From Modestobacter versicolor (lineage in GTDB: Bacteria; Actinomycetota; Actinomycetes; Mycobacteriales; Geodermatophilaceae), in contig NZ_JACIBU010000001.1 in NCBI RefSeq assembly GCF_014195485.1, positions 1,488,001 to 1,552,000 of the forward strand: a DNA stretch of 64,000 bases, in the 5' to 3' direction. Positions 1-8,469 of this stretch are shown in pieces (positions within the stretch are counted from its first letter, which is position 1; each line of letters opens with the position of its first letter). The notes under the pieces are model-generated. The model searched no databases. It was not told the DNA's origin and saw only the letters and a program-made list of their open reading frames with translations. The position numbers and the translations under genes are program-made.

Positions 1-524
1 CGGGCGGCAAGGGCCGGCCCACTCCGAGGCGCAACGAGGCCCAGGGCCGCCGCAGCGGGCCGGTCCCGCCGCCGCCGACCACCCGCAAGGAGGCCTACAA
101 GCGGCAGCGCGAGCAGCAGGCCGCCGGCCGGGGCAGCGCCCGCGAGGCCGCGGCCCGCGGCGACGAGAGCTCGCTGCCCGCCCGCGACCGGGGCCCCCGC
201 CGCAAGCTGGTGCGCGACATCGTGGACGCCCGGCGCAACGCCGGCAGCTTCTTCCTCGTGGTCGCCGCCCTGGTGCTGCTGGGCTACTTCATCCCGAACC
301 CGGCGGTGCAGAGCTACACCGTCTTCGTGTGGTTCGCCTTCTTCCTGGTGATCATCGCCGACTCGTTCGTGCTGGGCCGCAAGATCAAGCGGATGGTCAA
401 CGAGCGCTTCCCCGACCACCCCGAGTCGATGCGCACGCTGATCTGGTACGGCGTCAGCCGGGCCACGATGATCCGCAAGTGGCGCTTCCCCAAGCCGCAG
501 GTGGCGCAGGGCGCGCAGGTGTAG
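1..524 (+). CDS. DUF3043 family membrane protein, 3-prime part
   Basis: The reading frame is open from base 3 with no start, so the gene begins left of the window. The visible 173 residues have a long basic, Pro/Arg-rich cytoplasmic stretch (KEAYKRQREQQ), then a DIVDARRN segment and two hydrophobic helices around FFLVVAALVLLGYFI and VFVWFAFFLVII. They end in a short charged tail. This order is typical of actinobacterial DUF3043 proteins, whose function is unknown. A GTG at 210 is in frame but lies inside the conserved region and is not the true start. A weak GC hairpin (549-566) follows. Confidence 0.8.
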   Translation, partial: GGKGRPTPRRNEAQGRRSGPVPPPPTTRKEAYKRQREQQAAGRGSAREAAARGDESSLPARDRGPRRKLVRDIVDARRNAGSFFLVVAALVLLGYFIPNPAVQSYTVFVWFAFFLVIIADSFVLGRKIKRMVNERFPDHPESMRTLIWYGVSRATMIRKWRFPKPQVAQGAQV

Positions 525-605
525 GACCCCCTCGTCCCGCGCGGGCCGGGCCCCTGCGCCGGGGCCGTCCGGTGATTAGCCAGGCTGACGACTAGCGTCT
601 CGACC

Positions 606-1589
606 GTGCAGACTCGACGCCTCGGCCGCTCCGGCCTGACCATCTCCGAGATCGCCTACGGCAACTGGCTCACCCACGGCAGCCAGGTCGAGGAGGACGC
701 CGCGCACGCCTGCGTGCGGGCCGCCCTCGACGTGGGCATCACCACCTTCGACACCGCCGACGTCTACGCCGGCACCAAGGCCGAGTCGGTGCTCGGCCGC
801 GCCCTGGCCGGCCAGCGCCGCGAGGGGCTGGAGATCTTCACCAAGGTCTACTGGCCCACCGGTCCCGGCGCCAACGACCGCGGGCTCTCCCGCAAGCACA
901 TCACCGAGAGCTGCAACGCCTCGCTGAAGCGGCTGCAGACCGACTACGTCGACCTCTACCAGGCGCACCGGTACGACTCCTCGGTGCCGCTGGAGGAGAC
1001 GATGACCGCCTTCGCGGACCTGGTGCGCCAGGGCAAGGTCCTCTACCTCGGGGTCTCCGAGTGGCGGGCCGAGGAGATCGCGGCCGCCGCCGAGCTGGCC
1101 CGCGAGCTGAAGGTCCAGCTGATCAGCAACCAGCCGCAGTACTCGATGCTGTGGCGGGTCATCGAGGCCGAGGTGGTGCCCACCAGCGAGAAGGAGGGCA
1201 TCTCCCAGATCGTCTGGTCCCCGCTCGCGCAGGGCGTGCTGACCGGCAAGTACCTGCCGGGCCAGCAGCCGCCGGCCGACAGCCGCGGCGGCCACGCCAC
1301 GGTCGGCGGGTCGATGCAGAGCTACCTCACCGACGACGTGCTGACCCGGGTGCAGCAGCTCAAGCCGATCGCCGAGGAGCTGGGCCTGTCGATGGCCCAG
1401 CTGGCGGTGGCGTGGGTGCTGCAGAACCAGAACGTGGCCGCGGCGATCATCGGCGCCAGCCGGCCCGAGCAGGTGCACGACAACGTGAAGGCCGCCGGCG
1501 TCGAGCTGCCGGCCGAGGTGCTGACCCGCATCGACGAGGTCCTCGGCGACGTCGTCGAGCGCGACCCCGCCAAGACCTCGCGGGGCTAG
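606..1589 (+). CDS. Aldo/keto reductase
   Basis: This is a 327-residue NAD(P)H-dependent aldo/keto reductase of the voltage-gated K+ channel beta-subunit/YajO-like subgroup. Seen directly: the N-terminal RRLGRSGLTISEIAYGNW strand, the catalytic Asp/Tyr region FDTADVYAGTKAESVLG, the Lys of FTKVYWP, the His of YQAHRYD, and a C-terminal cofactor-binding IIGASRPEQV. It probably reduces carbonyl substrates in the cytoplasm; the substrate is not predictable. The GTG start has no Shine-Dalgarno, but TAGCGT (593-598) lies 7 bases ahead, so the mRNA is probably leaderless. Its stop overlaps the stop of the convergent gene in the tetranucleotide CTAG. Confidence 0.92.
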   Translation: MQTRRLGRSGLTISEIAYGNWLTHGSQVEEDAAHACVRAALDVGITTFDTADVYAGTKAESVLGRALAGQRREGLEIFTKVYWPTGPGANDRGLSRKHITESCNASLKRLQTDYVDLYQAHRYDSSVPLEETMTAFADLVRQGKVLYLGVSEWRAEEIAAAAELARELKVQLISNQPQYSMLWRVIEAEVVPTSEKEGISQIVWSPLAQGVLTGKYLPGQQPPADSRGGHATVGGSMQSYLTDDVLTRVQQLKPIAEELGLSMAQLAVAWVLQNQNVAAAIIGASRPEQVHDNVKAAGVELPAEVLTRIDEVLGDVVERDPAKTSRG

Positions 1590-1798
1590 CTGGCGGCCAG
1601 GCCCATCGGGCCGTAGACCCGCTCGCCGTCCTGCTGGAGCGTGACCGTCGCGACGCCACGCTCCAGCAGGTCCCGCCAGGCCTCGCCCAGCCAGGACTCC
1701 GCGTCGCCCTGGTTGTCGTGCTCGGGCACCTCCACCCCGAGCGCGGCGGGGTCGACGGGCGTGCCCGAGGGGTCTTCCAGCTGCCAGGTCCAGCTCAT
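1586..1798 (-). CDS. Small conserved actinobacterial protein
   Basis: This 70-residue acidic protein starts MSWTWQLEDPSG and ends YGPMGLAAS. It has a central amphipathic helix (ESWLGEAWRDLLERGV) and a strand-rich end. I recognise the pattern as a short cytoplasmic protein widespread in actinobacteria, with no known function. A longer frame extends to 2104, but the ATG at 1798 is preferred because TAGCCT (1806-1811, minus strand) sits exactly 7 bases upstream, as for many genes here. It shares the CTAG stop overlap with the aldo/keto reductase. Confidence 0.7.
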   Translation of the reverse strand: MSWTWQLEDPSGTPVDPAALGVEVPEHDNQGDAESWLGEAWRDLLERGVATVTLQQDGERVYGPMGLAAS

Positions 1799-1862
1799 GG
1801 CGGCGAGGCTAGCGAGGTGCGCTCCGCACGGCAGTGCCGGGCGCCGCGACACCCGCGATCTT

Positions 1863-1890
1863 GGTTTACCCGGTCCGGGCAACGGGGCAT
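1863..1890 (+). promoter_or_regulatory. SigB/SigF-like promoter for the DUF3618 operon
   Basis: GGTTT (1863-1867), 17 bases, then GGGCAT (1885-1890) resembles the actinobacterial stress-sigma consensus GGNTT-N16/17-GGGTAY with one mismatch in the -10. It lies about 55 bases before the first start of the DUF3618-DUF4235-BrkB operon. Assignment is by pattern only. Confidence 0.45.
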
Positions 1891-1946
1891 GGCACGGGAC
1901 GTCGGGCACTCTGCCCACCCCGCTCCCCCGAGCCCGCGGAGGACCC

Positions 1947-1985
1947 ATGAGCCAGCCCACCCCGGGCACCGGCGCGTCCCGGTGA
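1947..1985 (+). CDS. 12-residue mini-ORF coupled to DUF3618; possible remnant of a holin-like gene
   Basis: A strong ribosome site (GGAGGA, 1938-1943) precedes ATG at 1947. The frame encodes only MSQPTPGTGASR before TGA at 1983-1985. That stop overlaps the GTG start of the DUF3618 gene as GTGA, the usual sign of translational coupling. In related actinobacteria this operon usually opens with a phage-holin-superfamily membrane protein whose N-terminus is Pro/Thr/Ser-rich. The mini-ORF may be what an internal deletion left behind, or a leader that recruits ribosomes to a downstream gene with no ribosome site of its own. Both are inferences. Confidence 0.45.
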   Translation: MSQPTPGTGASR

Positions 1986-2260
1986 ACGGCCCGGACGAGC
2001 GTCGGCCGGCCGACGCTGCCGCCCCGGCCGACCCCGACGCGATCCGCGCCGAGATCGAGGCGACCCGCGAGCAGCTGGCCGCCACCGTCGACGAGCTGGC
2101 CCACCGCCTCGACGTGCCCTCCCGGGCCCGCGAGCGCGTGCTGCGCACCCGGGACACCGCGGTGGAGACCTACCGGGAGAGCCCGCCCGCCGTGCTGGGG
2201 GCCGCCGCTGCCCTGGTCGCGGTGGTCGTGGGGATCGTCGTGTGGAGGAGGAAGCGATGA
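1982..2260 (+). CDS. DUF3618 domain membrane protein
   Basis: This 92-residue protein has an N-terminal charged part, then a DUF3618 core (DAIRAEIEATREQLAATVDELAHRL) and a single C-terminal helix (AAAALVAVVVGIVVW) ended by RRKR. The family is a small membrane-anchored protein usually found with holin-like, DUF4235 and BrkB genes; its role in envelope or stress physiology is not established. The GTG at 1982 is chosen because it overlaps the preceding mini-ORF stop. Its own stop overlaps the next ATG as ATGA, so the genes are cotranslated. Confidence 0.85.
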   Translation: MNGPDERRPADAAAPADPDAIRAEIEATREQLAATVDELAHRLDVPSRARERVLRTRDTAVETYRESPPAVLGAAAALVAVVVGIVVWRRKR

Positions 2261-2529
2261 GCAAGGGCGCCAAGATCGCCTACCGGCCGATCGGGCTGAT
2301 CGGGAGCCTGGTCGCCAGCTCGATCGCCGCGACGCTGTTCCAGGTCGTGTGGAAGAAGGTCGCCAAGGCCGACGACGCCCCGACCGCGATGCAGAGCGAG
2401 TACCGGCTGCGCGAGATCCTGATCGCCTCGGCCCTGCGCGGCGCGATCGTCGCCGTCGTCAAGGCCCTCGTCAGCCGGGGCGGTGCCCGCGGCTTCACCA
2501 AGCTAACCGGCGCCTGGCCCGGCGACTGA
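2257..2529 (+). CDS. DUF4235 family membrane protein
   Basis: This 90-residue protein has a helix near IGLIGSLVASSIAATLFQVVW, a short basic loop (KKVAKADD) and a second weakly hydrophobic helix near LREILIASALRGAIVAVVKAL. That is the layout of DUF4235, a small actinobacterial membrane family of unknown role. The ATG at 2257 overlaps the DUF3618 stop (ATGA); an upstream ATG at 2242 lies inside the previous gene and is less likely. The operon partner downstream is BrkB, 29 bases away. Confidence 0.85.
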   Translation: MSKGAKIAYRPIGLIGSLVASSIAATLFQVVWKKVAKADDAPTAMQSEYRLREILIASALRGAIVAVVKALVSRGGARGFTKLTGAWPGD

Positions 2530-2558
2530 CCCAGGCCCACGAGCGGAGAGCGATCACC

Positions 2559-3734
2559 ATGGTCGACACCGGACGCCCCGGCAGCGCCGTCGAGCGGATC
2601 CAGCAGCGGGTGCAGGAGAAGGCAGAGCGGCGGGCCGCCGCGCGGGTCGCCGAGGACCGCGCGGACGACGCCCCCGCCCGGACCGGCGCGTCATCGGCGA
2701 CGTCGGTGCGCACCGCCGAGCGGGAGGCGGCCCGGCCGCGCCCGGAGGTGCCGTCGGAGGCCGAGCTGCCCGGCGTGGACGCCGAGAAGCCGACCGACAT
2801 CCCCGCCCGCGGCTGGAAGCAGATCGTCAAGCGGGCCTGGGCGGAGAACAGCGCCGACAACATGCCCATCATCGGTGCCGGCGTGGCGTTCTTCGCCTTC
2901 CTGGCCCTGTTCCCCGCGCTGATCGCCACGATCTCGCTCTACGGCCTGGTGGCCTCACCCGAGACGGTCGCCCGGCAGATCGAGTCGCTGTCGGACCAGC
3001 TGCCGGCGGAGGCGCAGACGCTGATCGCCGACCAGCTGACCGCCATCACCGAGAACAGCGGCGGTGCGCTGACCCTCAGCCTCATCATCTCGATCGCCGC
3101 GGCGCTGTGGAGCGCGGCGGGCGGCACGGGCAACCTGATCACCGCGGTGAACCTGGCCTACGACGAGGTCGAGACCCGCAGCTTCGTCAAGCGCAAGCTG
3201 ATCGCCCTGGGGCTGACCTTCGGCGCGATCGTCTTCGTGCTGCTCACCATCGCCCTGATCGCGGTGGTCCCTGCCGTGCTCGACGCGTTGCCGCTCGGCG
3301 TGGTCGGCACGGTCCTCGCGCAGGTGCTGCGCTGGGTGCTGCTGCTGGCGGTCATGGCGGGTGCGCTGTCGGTCCTCTACCGGGTGGCGCCGGACCGCGA
3401 TGCCCCGAAGTTCCGCTGGGTCAGCCTCGGCTCGGTCGTCGTCACCGTGATCTGGGCGGTGGTCAGCCTGCTGTTCAGCCTCTACGTGAACAACTTCGGG
3501 TCCTACGACAAGACCTACGGCGCCATCGCCGGCGTCATCGTGCTGATGCTGTGGCTGCAGCTGACCGTCTTCCTGGTGCTGCTGGGCGCGGAGATCAACT
3601 CCGAGACCGAGCACCAGACCGCCCACGACACCACCGAGGGCGAGCCGCAGCCGATGGGCCAGCGCGACGCCACGATGGCCGACGAGCTGCCCGACCCGCC
3701 GGAGCCGGGCAAGAAGGAGAAGCAGAGGGCCTAG
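2559..3734 (+). CDS. YihY/BrkB family inner-membrane protein
   Basis: This 391-residue protein has about 110 charged, Ala/Arg-rich cytoplasmic residues and then the YihY/BrkB membrane domain of about six helices. The family signature begins at [20 protein letters not shown] and includes [11 protein letters not shown] and the final helix [20 protein letters not shown]. BrkB was first linked to serum resistance and was once annotated as RNase BN; the real function is unsettled, perhaps transport. The tail is acidic then basic. Start ATG 2559 follows GAGCGGAGAG. The stop overlaps the convergent gcvT stop as CTAG. Confidence 0.92.
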   Translation: MVDTGRPGSAVERIQQRVQEKAERRAAARVAEDRADDAPARTGASSATSVRTAEREAARPRPEVPSEAELPGVDAEKPTDIPARGWKQIVKRAWAENSADNMPIIGAGVAFFAFLALFPALIATISLYGLVASPETVARQIESLSDQLPAEAQTLIADQLTAITENSGGALTLSLIISIAAALWSAAGGTGNLITAVNLAYDEVETRSFVKRKLIALGLTFGAIVFVLLTIALIAVVPAVLDALPLGVVGTVLAQVLRWVLLLAVMAGALSVLYRVAPDRDAPKFRWVSLGSVVVTVIWAVVSLLFSLYVNNFGSYDKTYGAIAGVIVLMLWLQLTVFLVLLGAEINSETEHQTAHDTTEGEPQPMGQRDATMADELPDPPEPGKKEKQRA

Positions 3735-4849
3735 CGCACGTGGGAGGGGACGAACGGGGGACGGCGGACGACGACCGGCTGCGGCCGGCCGCGGACGTCG
3801 ACGGCGACCTCGGTGCCCTCCCCCGCACCGGCGGCGGTGTCCAGCAGGGCCAGCGCGATCCCGGTGCGCAGCGTGGGTGAGAAGGTCCCGCTGGTCACCT
3901 CGCCGATGACGGCCCCGTCGGCGCCGAGCACGCTCATCCCCGGGCGCGGGATGCCCCGGCCGGGTGCCTGCAGCCCCCACAGCTGACGGGCCGGCCCGGC
4001 CGCCCGCTCGGCGAGCAGCGCCTCCCGGCCCCAGAACGCGTCCTTGGCCCAGCCCACCGCCCAGCCCGAGCGCGCCTGGTTCGGCGTGATGTCCACGCTC
4101 AGCTCGTGACCGTGCAGCGGGTAGCCCATCTCGGTGCGCAGCGTGTCGCGGGCACCGAGCCCGCACGGCCGGATCTGCTCCGGTTCGCCGGCGGCCAGCA
4201 GCGCGTCCCACAGCGCGCCGGCCCGATCGGCGCCGACCAGCAGCTCGTAGCCGTGCTCGCCGGTGTAGCCGGTGCGGCACACGGTGACCTCGTCACCGCC
4301 GCTGCCCGGGGTCCCGGCGAAGGACATGTAGCCCAGCGCGCCGGGCAGGCCGACGGCGGCGAGCACCTCGGCCGAGCGGGGGCCCTGCAGGGCCAGCACG
4401 GCGACCTCGGTGTGCCGGTCGGTGACGGTGACCCCGGCCGGGGCGGCCTCGGCGAGCCGGGCCAGCACCGCGGCGGCGTTGGCCGCGTTCGGCACCAGCA
4501 GGACGTCGTCCGGGCCGTGCAGGTAGACGATGAGGTCGTCGACCACTCCCCCGGCCCGGTCCTCGCCGTCGGGCAGGCAGCACAGCGTGTACTGCGCCTG
4601 GCCCGGCCCGATGCGCCCCAGGTCGTTGGTGAGGCAGGCGTTCACGAAGTCCGCGGCTCCGGGTCCGCGGACGGTCGCCGTCCCGAGGTGGGAGACGTCG
4701 AAGAGGCCGACCCCCTCGCGCACCGCGGTGTGCTCGGCGAGCACACCGCCGCCGGCGTACTCGATCGGCATGGACCAGCCACCGAAGTCGGCGAACTTGG
4801 CACCGGCCGCTGCGTGCCGGCCGTGCAGGGGGGACGTCGAGGAGCTCAC
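3731..4849 (-). CDS. gcvT: Aminomethyltransferase, glycine cleavage T protein
   Basis: GcvT takes the aminomethyl group from the lipoyl arm of the H protein to tetrahydrofolate, releasing ammonia and methylene-THF. The 372-residue length matches the family. Seen: the N-terminal [20 protein letters not shown], the DVSHLG motif with its folate-contacting Asp, the [12 protein letters not shown] segment, and [17 protein letters not shown] near the C-terminus. No other gcv genes are nearby, but the lipoate genes lpdA, lipB and lipA are within 20 kb. GTG start, apparently leaderless: TAGCGT (minus strand, 4857-4862) ends 7 bases upstream. Confidence 0.95.
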   Translation of the reverse strand: MSSSTSPLHGRHAAAGAKFADFGGWSMPIEYAGGGVLAEHTAVREGVGLFDVSHLGTATVRGPGAADFVNACLTNDLGRIGPGQAQYTLCCLPDGEDRAGGVVDDLIVYLHGPDDVLLVPNAANAAAVLARLAEAAPAGVTVTDRHTEVAVLALQGPRSAEVLAAVGLPGALGYMSFAGTPGSGGDEVTVCRTGYTGEHGYELLVGADRAGALWDALLAAGEPEQIRPCGLGARDTLRTEMGYPLHGHELSVDITPNQARSGWAVGWAKDAFWGREALLAERAAGPARQLWGLQAPGRGIPRPGMSVLGADGAVIGEVTSGTFSPTLRTGIALALLDTAAGAGEGTEVAVDVRGRPQPVVVRRPPFVPSHVR

Positions 4850-4935
4850 GGCGGCGACGCTATCGGCCCTGCTGCAGCTTCCCGCCGCGAGCCTGCGAGC
4901 GGTGGGGGGCAGCGGGGTCCTTCTAGGATCGCTGC

Positions 4936-6453
4936 GTGCCGCCGACGATCTCCGCCACCGACCGCCCGCTCGAGAAGCTCTCCGCCGACGCCGTCGTCGT
5001 CGGTGTGGGGAAGGGCCCGAACGGGCTGCTGACCACCCCCGGGGCCGACGCGGTCGACCGGCTGCTGGGAGGCCGGCTGCTCGCCGCGCTCGCCGACCTG
5101 GGTGCCCAGGGCGCCGAGGACGAGGTCACCAAGCTGCCCACCTTCGGCCAGGGCCCGTTCCCGGTGGTCGCCGTCGCCGGCCTCGGCGCGCCGCTGCCCG
5201 GTGGCGGCTACGCCTCGGAGGCCGTCCGCCGCGCGGCCGGCGCCGCCAGCCGCGCGCTGACCGGCCGCGGGGCGGTCGTCACCCTGCTCGCCGCGGTCGG
5301 CGGTGCGCCGGACGCCGAGCGGCTGCACGCGGTCGGCGAGGGCTCGCTGCTGGGCGCCTACGAGTTCACCGCCTACAAGTCCGAGCTGCCGGCATCCCGC
5401 CCCACGCCGCCGGCCTCCTTCGAGCTGGTCGTCCCGGACGCCGGTGCGGCCAAGGCCCCGCTGGCCCGGGTGCGCGCCGTGGCCGACGCCGTCGCGCTGG
5501 TGCGCGACCTGGTCAACACCCCGCCGAACGACCTGTACCCGGCCGAGCTCGCCGCCCGTGGCGCGGCCGCCGGCAAGAAGGCCGGGCTGTCGGTCGAGGT
5601 GCTCGACGAGAAGGCCCTCGCGGCCGGTGGGTACGGCGGCGTCCTGGCCGTCGGCGGCGGTTCCTCCCGCGGCCCGCGGCTGCTCCGCCTGGAGTACAAG
5701 GGCAAGAAGGCCAGGACCAGCGTCGCGCTGGTCGGCAAGGGCATCACCTTCGACAGCGGCGGCATCTCGATCAAGCCCGCGCTGCACATGGAGGACATGA
5801 AGAGCGACATGGCCGGCGCCGCCGCCGTGATCGCCACCGTCTGCCTGGTCGCCGAGCTGGGCCTGCCGGTCGACGTGACCGCCACCGTGCCGATCGCGGA
5901 GAACATGCCCAGCGGCACCGCCTACCGGCCGGCCGACGTGGTCACCTTCCGCAACGGCCGCAAGGCCGAGATCACCAACACCGACGCCGAGGGCCGGGTC
6001 GTGCTGGCCGACGCGATCTGCCGCGCGGTCGAGGACTCCCCCGCGTACCTGCTGGAGACCTCCACCCTGACCGGCGCCCAGCTGGTCGCGCTGGGCACCC
6101 GCACCGCCGGTGTGATGGGCAGCGAGGACCTGCGCGACGCCGTGGTCGCCGCCAGCACCCGCAGCGGCGAGCCGATGTGGGCGATGCCGCTGCCGCCGGA
6201 GCTGCGCCGCGGGCTGGACTCCCCGATCGCCGACCTGGTGAACGCCAACGCCGACCGGATGGGCGGGATGCTGGTGGGCGGGCACTTCCTGGCCGAGTTC
6301 GTGCCGGCCGGGCTGCCCTGGGCGCACATCGACGTGGCCGGGCCGGCCTACAACACCGGCTCGCCGTGGGGCTACACGCCCAAGGGCGCCACCGGCGTGC
6401 CGGTGCGCACCCTGCTGGCCACGATCGAGGACCTCATCGCCGCAGCGAGCTGA
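4936..6453 (+). CDS. pepA: Leucyl aminopeptidase (M17)
   Basis: A cytosolic two-metal aminopeptidase that removes N-terminal residues from peptides; it is normally a hexamer. The 505 residues comprise a divergent N-terminal macro-like domain and a C-terminal catalytic domain. The catalytic part shows [15 protein letters not shown] (metal Lys/Asp), MAGAAAV, and the M17 signature [13 protein letters not shown] that carries metal ligands and the catalytic Arg. The GTG start has no ribosome site; TAGGAT (4924-4929) lies 6 bases before it, indicating a leaderless transcript divergent from gcvT, also leaderless. Confidence 0.95.
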   Translation: MPPTISATDRPLEKLSADAVVVGVGKGPNGLLTTPGADAVDRLLGGRLLAALADLGAQGAEDEVTKLPTFGQGPFPVVAVAGLGAPLPGGGYASEAVRRAAGAASRALTGRGAVVTLLAAVGGAPDAERLHAVGEGSLLGAYEFTAYKSELPASRPTPPASFELVVPDAGAAKAPLARVRAVADAVALVRDLVNTPPNDLYPAELAARGAAAGKKAGLSVEVLDEKALAAGGYGGVLAVGGGSSRGPRLLRLEYKGKKARTSVALVGKGITFDSGGISIKPALHMEDMKSDMAGAAAVIATVCLVAELGLPVDVTATVPIAENMPSGTAYRPADVVTFRNGRKAEITNTDAEGRVVLADAICRAVEDSPAYLLETSTLTGAQLVALGTRTAGVMGSEDLRDAVVAASTRSGEPMWAMPLPPELRRGLDSPIADLVNANADRMGGMLVGGHFLAEFVPAGLPWAHIDVAGPAYNTGSPWGYTPKGATGVPVRTLLATIEDLIAAAS

Positions 6454-6460
6454 CGTCAGC

Positions 6461-6513
6461 GGCCACCCTTGCCGGGCCCGTGGCGAGCGTGCGGGTCGCG
6501 GCGCAGGGTGGCC
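6461..6513. terminator. Inverted repeat between convergent genes
   Basis: GGCCACCCT (6461-6469) and AGGGTGGCC (6505-6513) form a perfect 9-bp stem with a long, GC-rich 35-base loop between pepA and the convergent small gene. There is no T run, as is common in this genome. It could act in both directions. Confidence 0.45.
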
Positions 6514-6518
6514 CTCGT

Positions 6519-6869
6519 TCAGCTCAGCTTGCCGTTCTGGCGGGCACTCCAGTCGCGCATCCGCTGCGGGTAGCCGGTGACCTGGGCGTCGTAGACGGGC
6601 ACGGCGAGGTCGCGGGACAGCTTCCGGGCCACGTCCGGCCCGGCGATGCGCCGGCGGGTCCACTCCCCGTCGGCGGCGACCAGCAGGATCGTGGTCTCGG
6701 TGACCGCGGTGCGCGGCTCGACGTACCCCTCGACGCCGCGCCGGGTCGCGACGAACTGCTCGAGGTGGGTGAGGTCGGCGGAGCCGGACGCGCGGTCCAG
6801 CGTCCCGCGCCGGTCGCCGCCTCCCCCGCCTCGTGGACGGCGTCCGCGCAGCCGGCTGAACAGCCCCAT
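6519..6869 (-). CDS. Conserved actinobacterial protein, 116 aa
   Basis: The N-terminus MGLFSRLRGRRPRGGGGGDRR is basic and glycine-rich, not a signal peptide. A compact alpha/beta region follows: a conserved LEQFVATRRGVEGYVEPRT, a strand TTILLVAADGEWTRRR, then a short motif PVYDAQVTGYPQRMRDW. I recognise the family as a common actinobacterial hypothetical; some databases label it oxidoreductase with no evidence I can see here. The ATG at 6869 follows AGGAGCTGGAG, a clear ribosome site, so longer frames to 7061 are rejected. Confidence 0.75.
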   Translation of the reverse strand: MGLFSRLRGRRPRGGGGGDRRGTLDRASGSADLTHLEQFVATRRGVEGYVEPRTAVTETTILLVAADGEWTRRRIAGPDVARKLSRDLAVPVYDAQVTGYPQRMRDWSARQNGKLS

Positions 6870-7026
6870 CTCCAGCTCCTGTCCCCTCGGCCGCGGGTTG
6901 CTCCGCGACGCTCCAGCGACAGCAACGGAGCATCCGGACGCGCCGTTCCCGGGAGTGGCAGGATGGGCAGGCGCAGGATCGCCGTGCCCGGGACACCTCG
7001 GGCCACCCAGTACTTGAGGAGCACTC

Positions 7027-8406
7027 GTGAGCGCACCGACCACCCCCGCTGACCTGGTCATCCTCGGTGGTGGCTCCGGTGGCTACGCCGCCGCGCTGCG
7101 CGCCGCGGAGCTCGACATGTCCGTCGTCCTAATCGAGCGCGACAAGGTCGGCGGCACCTGCCTGCACCGCGGCTGCATCCCGACGAAGGCGCTGCTGCAC
7201 ACCGCCGAGGTCGCCGACAACGCCCGCGAGGGCGAGCAGTTCGGCGTCAAGTCGACCCTCTCGGGCATCGACATGGACGGGGTGAACGCCTACAAGGACG
7301 GCGTCATCTCCAAGAACTTCAAGGGCCTGCAGGGCCTGATCAAGAGCCGCGGGATCACCATCGTCGAGGGCGAGGGCCGACTGGTCTCCCCCACCGCCGT
7401 CCAGGTCGGCGACCAGGTCTACGAGGGCCGCCACGTGCTGCTGGCCACCGGCTCCTACGCCCGTTCGCTGCCGGGCATCGAGATCGACGGCACCAAGGTC
7501 ATCACCAGCGACCACGCGCTCAAGCTCGACCGCGTACCGAGCTCGGCGATCATCCTCGGCGGCGGCGTCATCGGCTGCGAGTTCGCGAGCGCCTGGAAGT
7601 CCTTCGGCGTCGACGTGACCATCGTCGAGGGCCTGCCGCACCTCGTGCCGCTGGAGGACGAGTCGTCCTCCAAGCTGCTCGAGCGCGCCTTCCGCCGCCG
7701 CAAGATCGAGTTCTCGCTGGGCAGCCGCGTCTCCAGCGTGCAGACCACCGCCGACGGCGTGAAGGTCGCCCTGGAGAACGGCAAGGAGTTCGAGGCCGAG
7801 CTGGTGCTCGTCGCCGTGGGCCGCGGCCCGGTCAGCCAGGGCCTGGGCTACGAGGAGGCCGGCGTCGCGATGGACCGCGGCTACGTCCTCGTCGACGAGT
7901 ACTGCCAGACCAACGTGCCGACCATCTCCGCCGTCGGTGACCTGATCCCGACCCTGCAGCTGGCACACGTCGGCTTCGGCGAGGGGATCCTGGTGGCCGA
8001 GCGGCTGGCCGGGCTGCCGGTCGTGCCGATCGACTACGCCGGGGTCCCGCGGGTCACCTACTCCGAGCCCGAGGTCGCCTCGGTCGGCCTCACCGAGGCC
8101 CAGGCCAAGGAGAAGTACGGCGAGGTCGAGGTCGCCACCTACGACCTGGCCGGCAACGGCCGCGCGGCGATCCTGAAGACCGCCGGCGCGGTGAAGCTGA
8201 TCCGCGCCAAGGACGGCGCCGTGGTCGGCGTGCACATGGTGGGCAGCCGGGTCGGCGACATGGTCGCCGAGGCCCAGCTCGTCTACAACTGGGAGGCCCT
8301 CCCCGAGGAGGTCGCCCAGCTGATCCACCCGCACCCGACGCTCAGCGAGGCGCTCGGCGAGGCCGCCCTGGTGCTGGCCGGCAAGCCGCTGCACGCGCAC
8401 ACCTGA
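7027..8406 (+). CDS. lpdA: Dihydrolipoyl dehydrogenase (E3)
   Basis: A flavoenzyme that reoxidises dihydrolipoamide on E2 subunits and reduces NAD+. The 459 residues show the FAD-binding GGGSGGYAAALRAAEL, the redox disulphide GGTCLHRGCIPTKALLH, an NAD-binding segment (IILGGGVIGCEFAS) and the C-terminal His-Glu pair in HPHPTLSEALGEA. The GTG start is preceded by GAGGAG. The gene is followed after 63 bases by sucB with no terminator between, so both are probably cotranscribed. E1 is not in the window. The same E3 could serve the glycine cleavage system. Confidence 0.95.
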   Translation: MSAPTTPADLVILGGGSGGYAAALRAAELDMSVVLIERDKVGGTCLHRGCIPTKALLHTAEVADNAREGEQFGVKSTLSGIDMDGVNAYKDGVISKNFKGLQGLIKSRGITIVEGEGRLVSPTAVQVGDQVYEGRHVLLATGSYARSLPGIEIDGTKVITSDHALKLDRVPSSAIILGGGVIGCEFASAWKSFGVDVTIVEGLPHLVPLEDESSSKLLERAFRRRKIEFSLGSRVSSVQTTADGVKVALENGKEFEAELVLVAVGRGPVSQGLGYEEAGVAMDRGYVLVDEYCQTNVPTISAVGDLIPTLQLAHVGFGEGILVAERLAGLPVVPIDYAGVPRVTYSEPEVASVGLTEAQAKEKYGEVEVATYDLAGNGRAAILKTAGAVKLIRAKDGAVVGVHMVGSRVGDMVAEAQLVYNWEALPEEVAQLIHPHPTLSEALGEAALVLAGKPLHAHT

Positions 8407-8469
8407 TCCGCACGTCCCACCCGCACCACCCCCTGCGCCACCCCCACGACCTGAGGAGACCTGCCTTCG

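Noticed and set aside
4850..4935. Glycine riboswitch for gcvT
   Set aside because: The leader between gcvT and pepA is only 86 bases and both starts appear leaderless, leaving no room for an aptamer.
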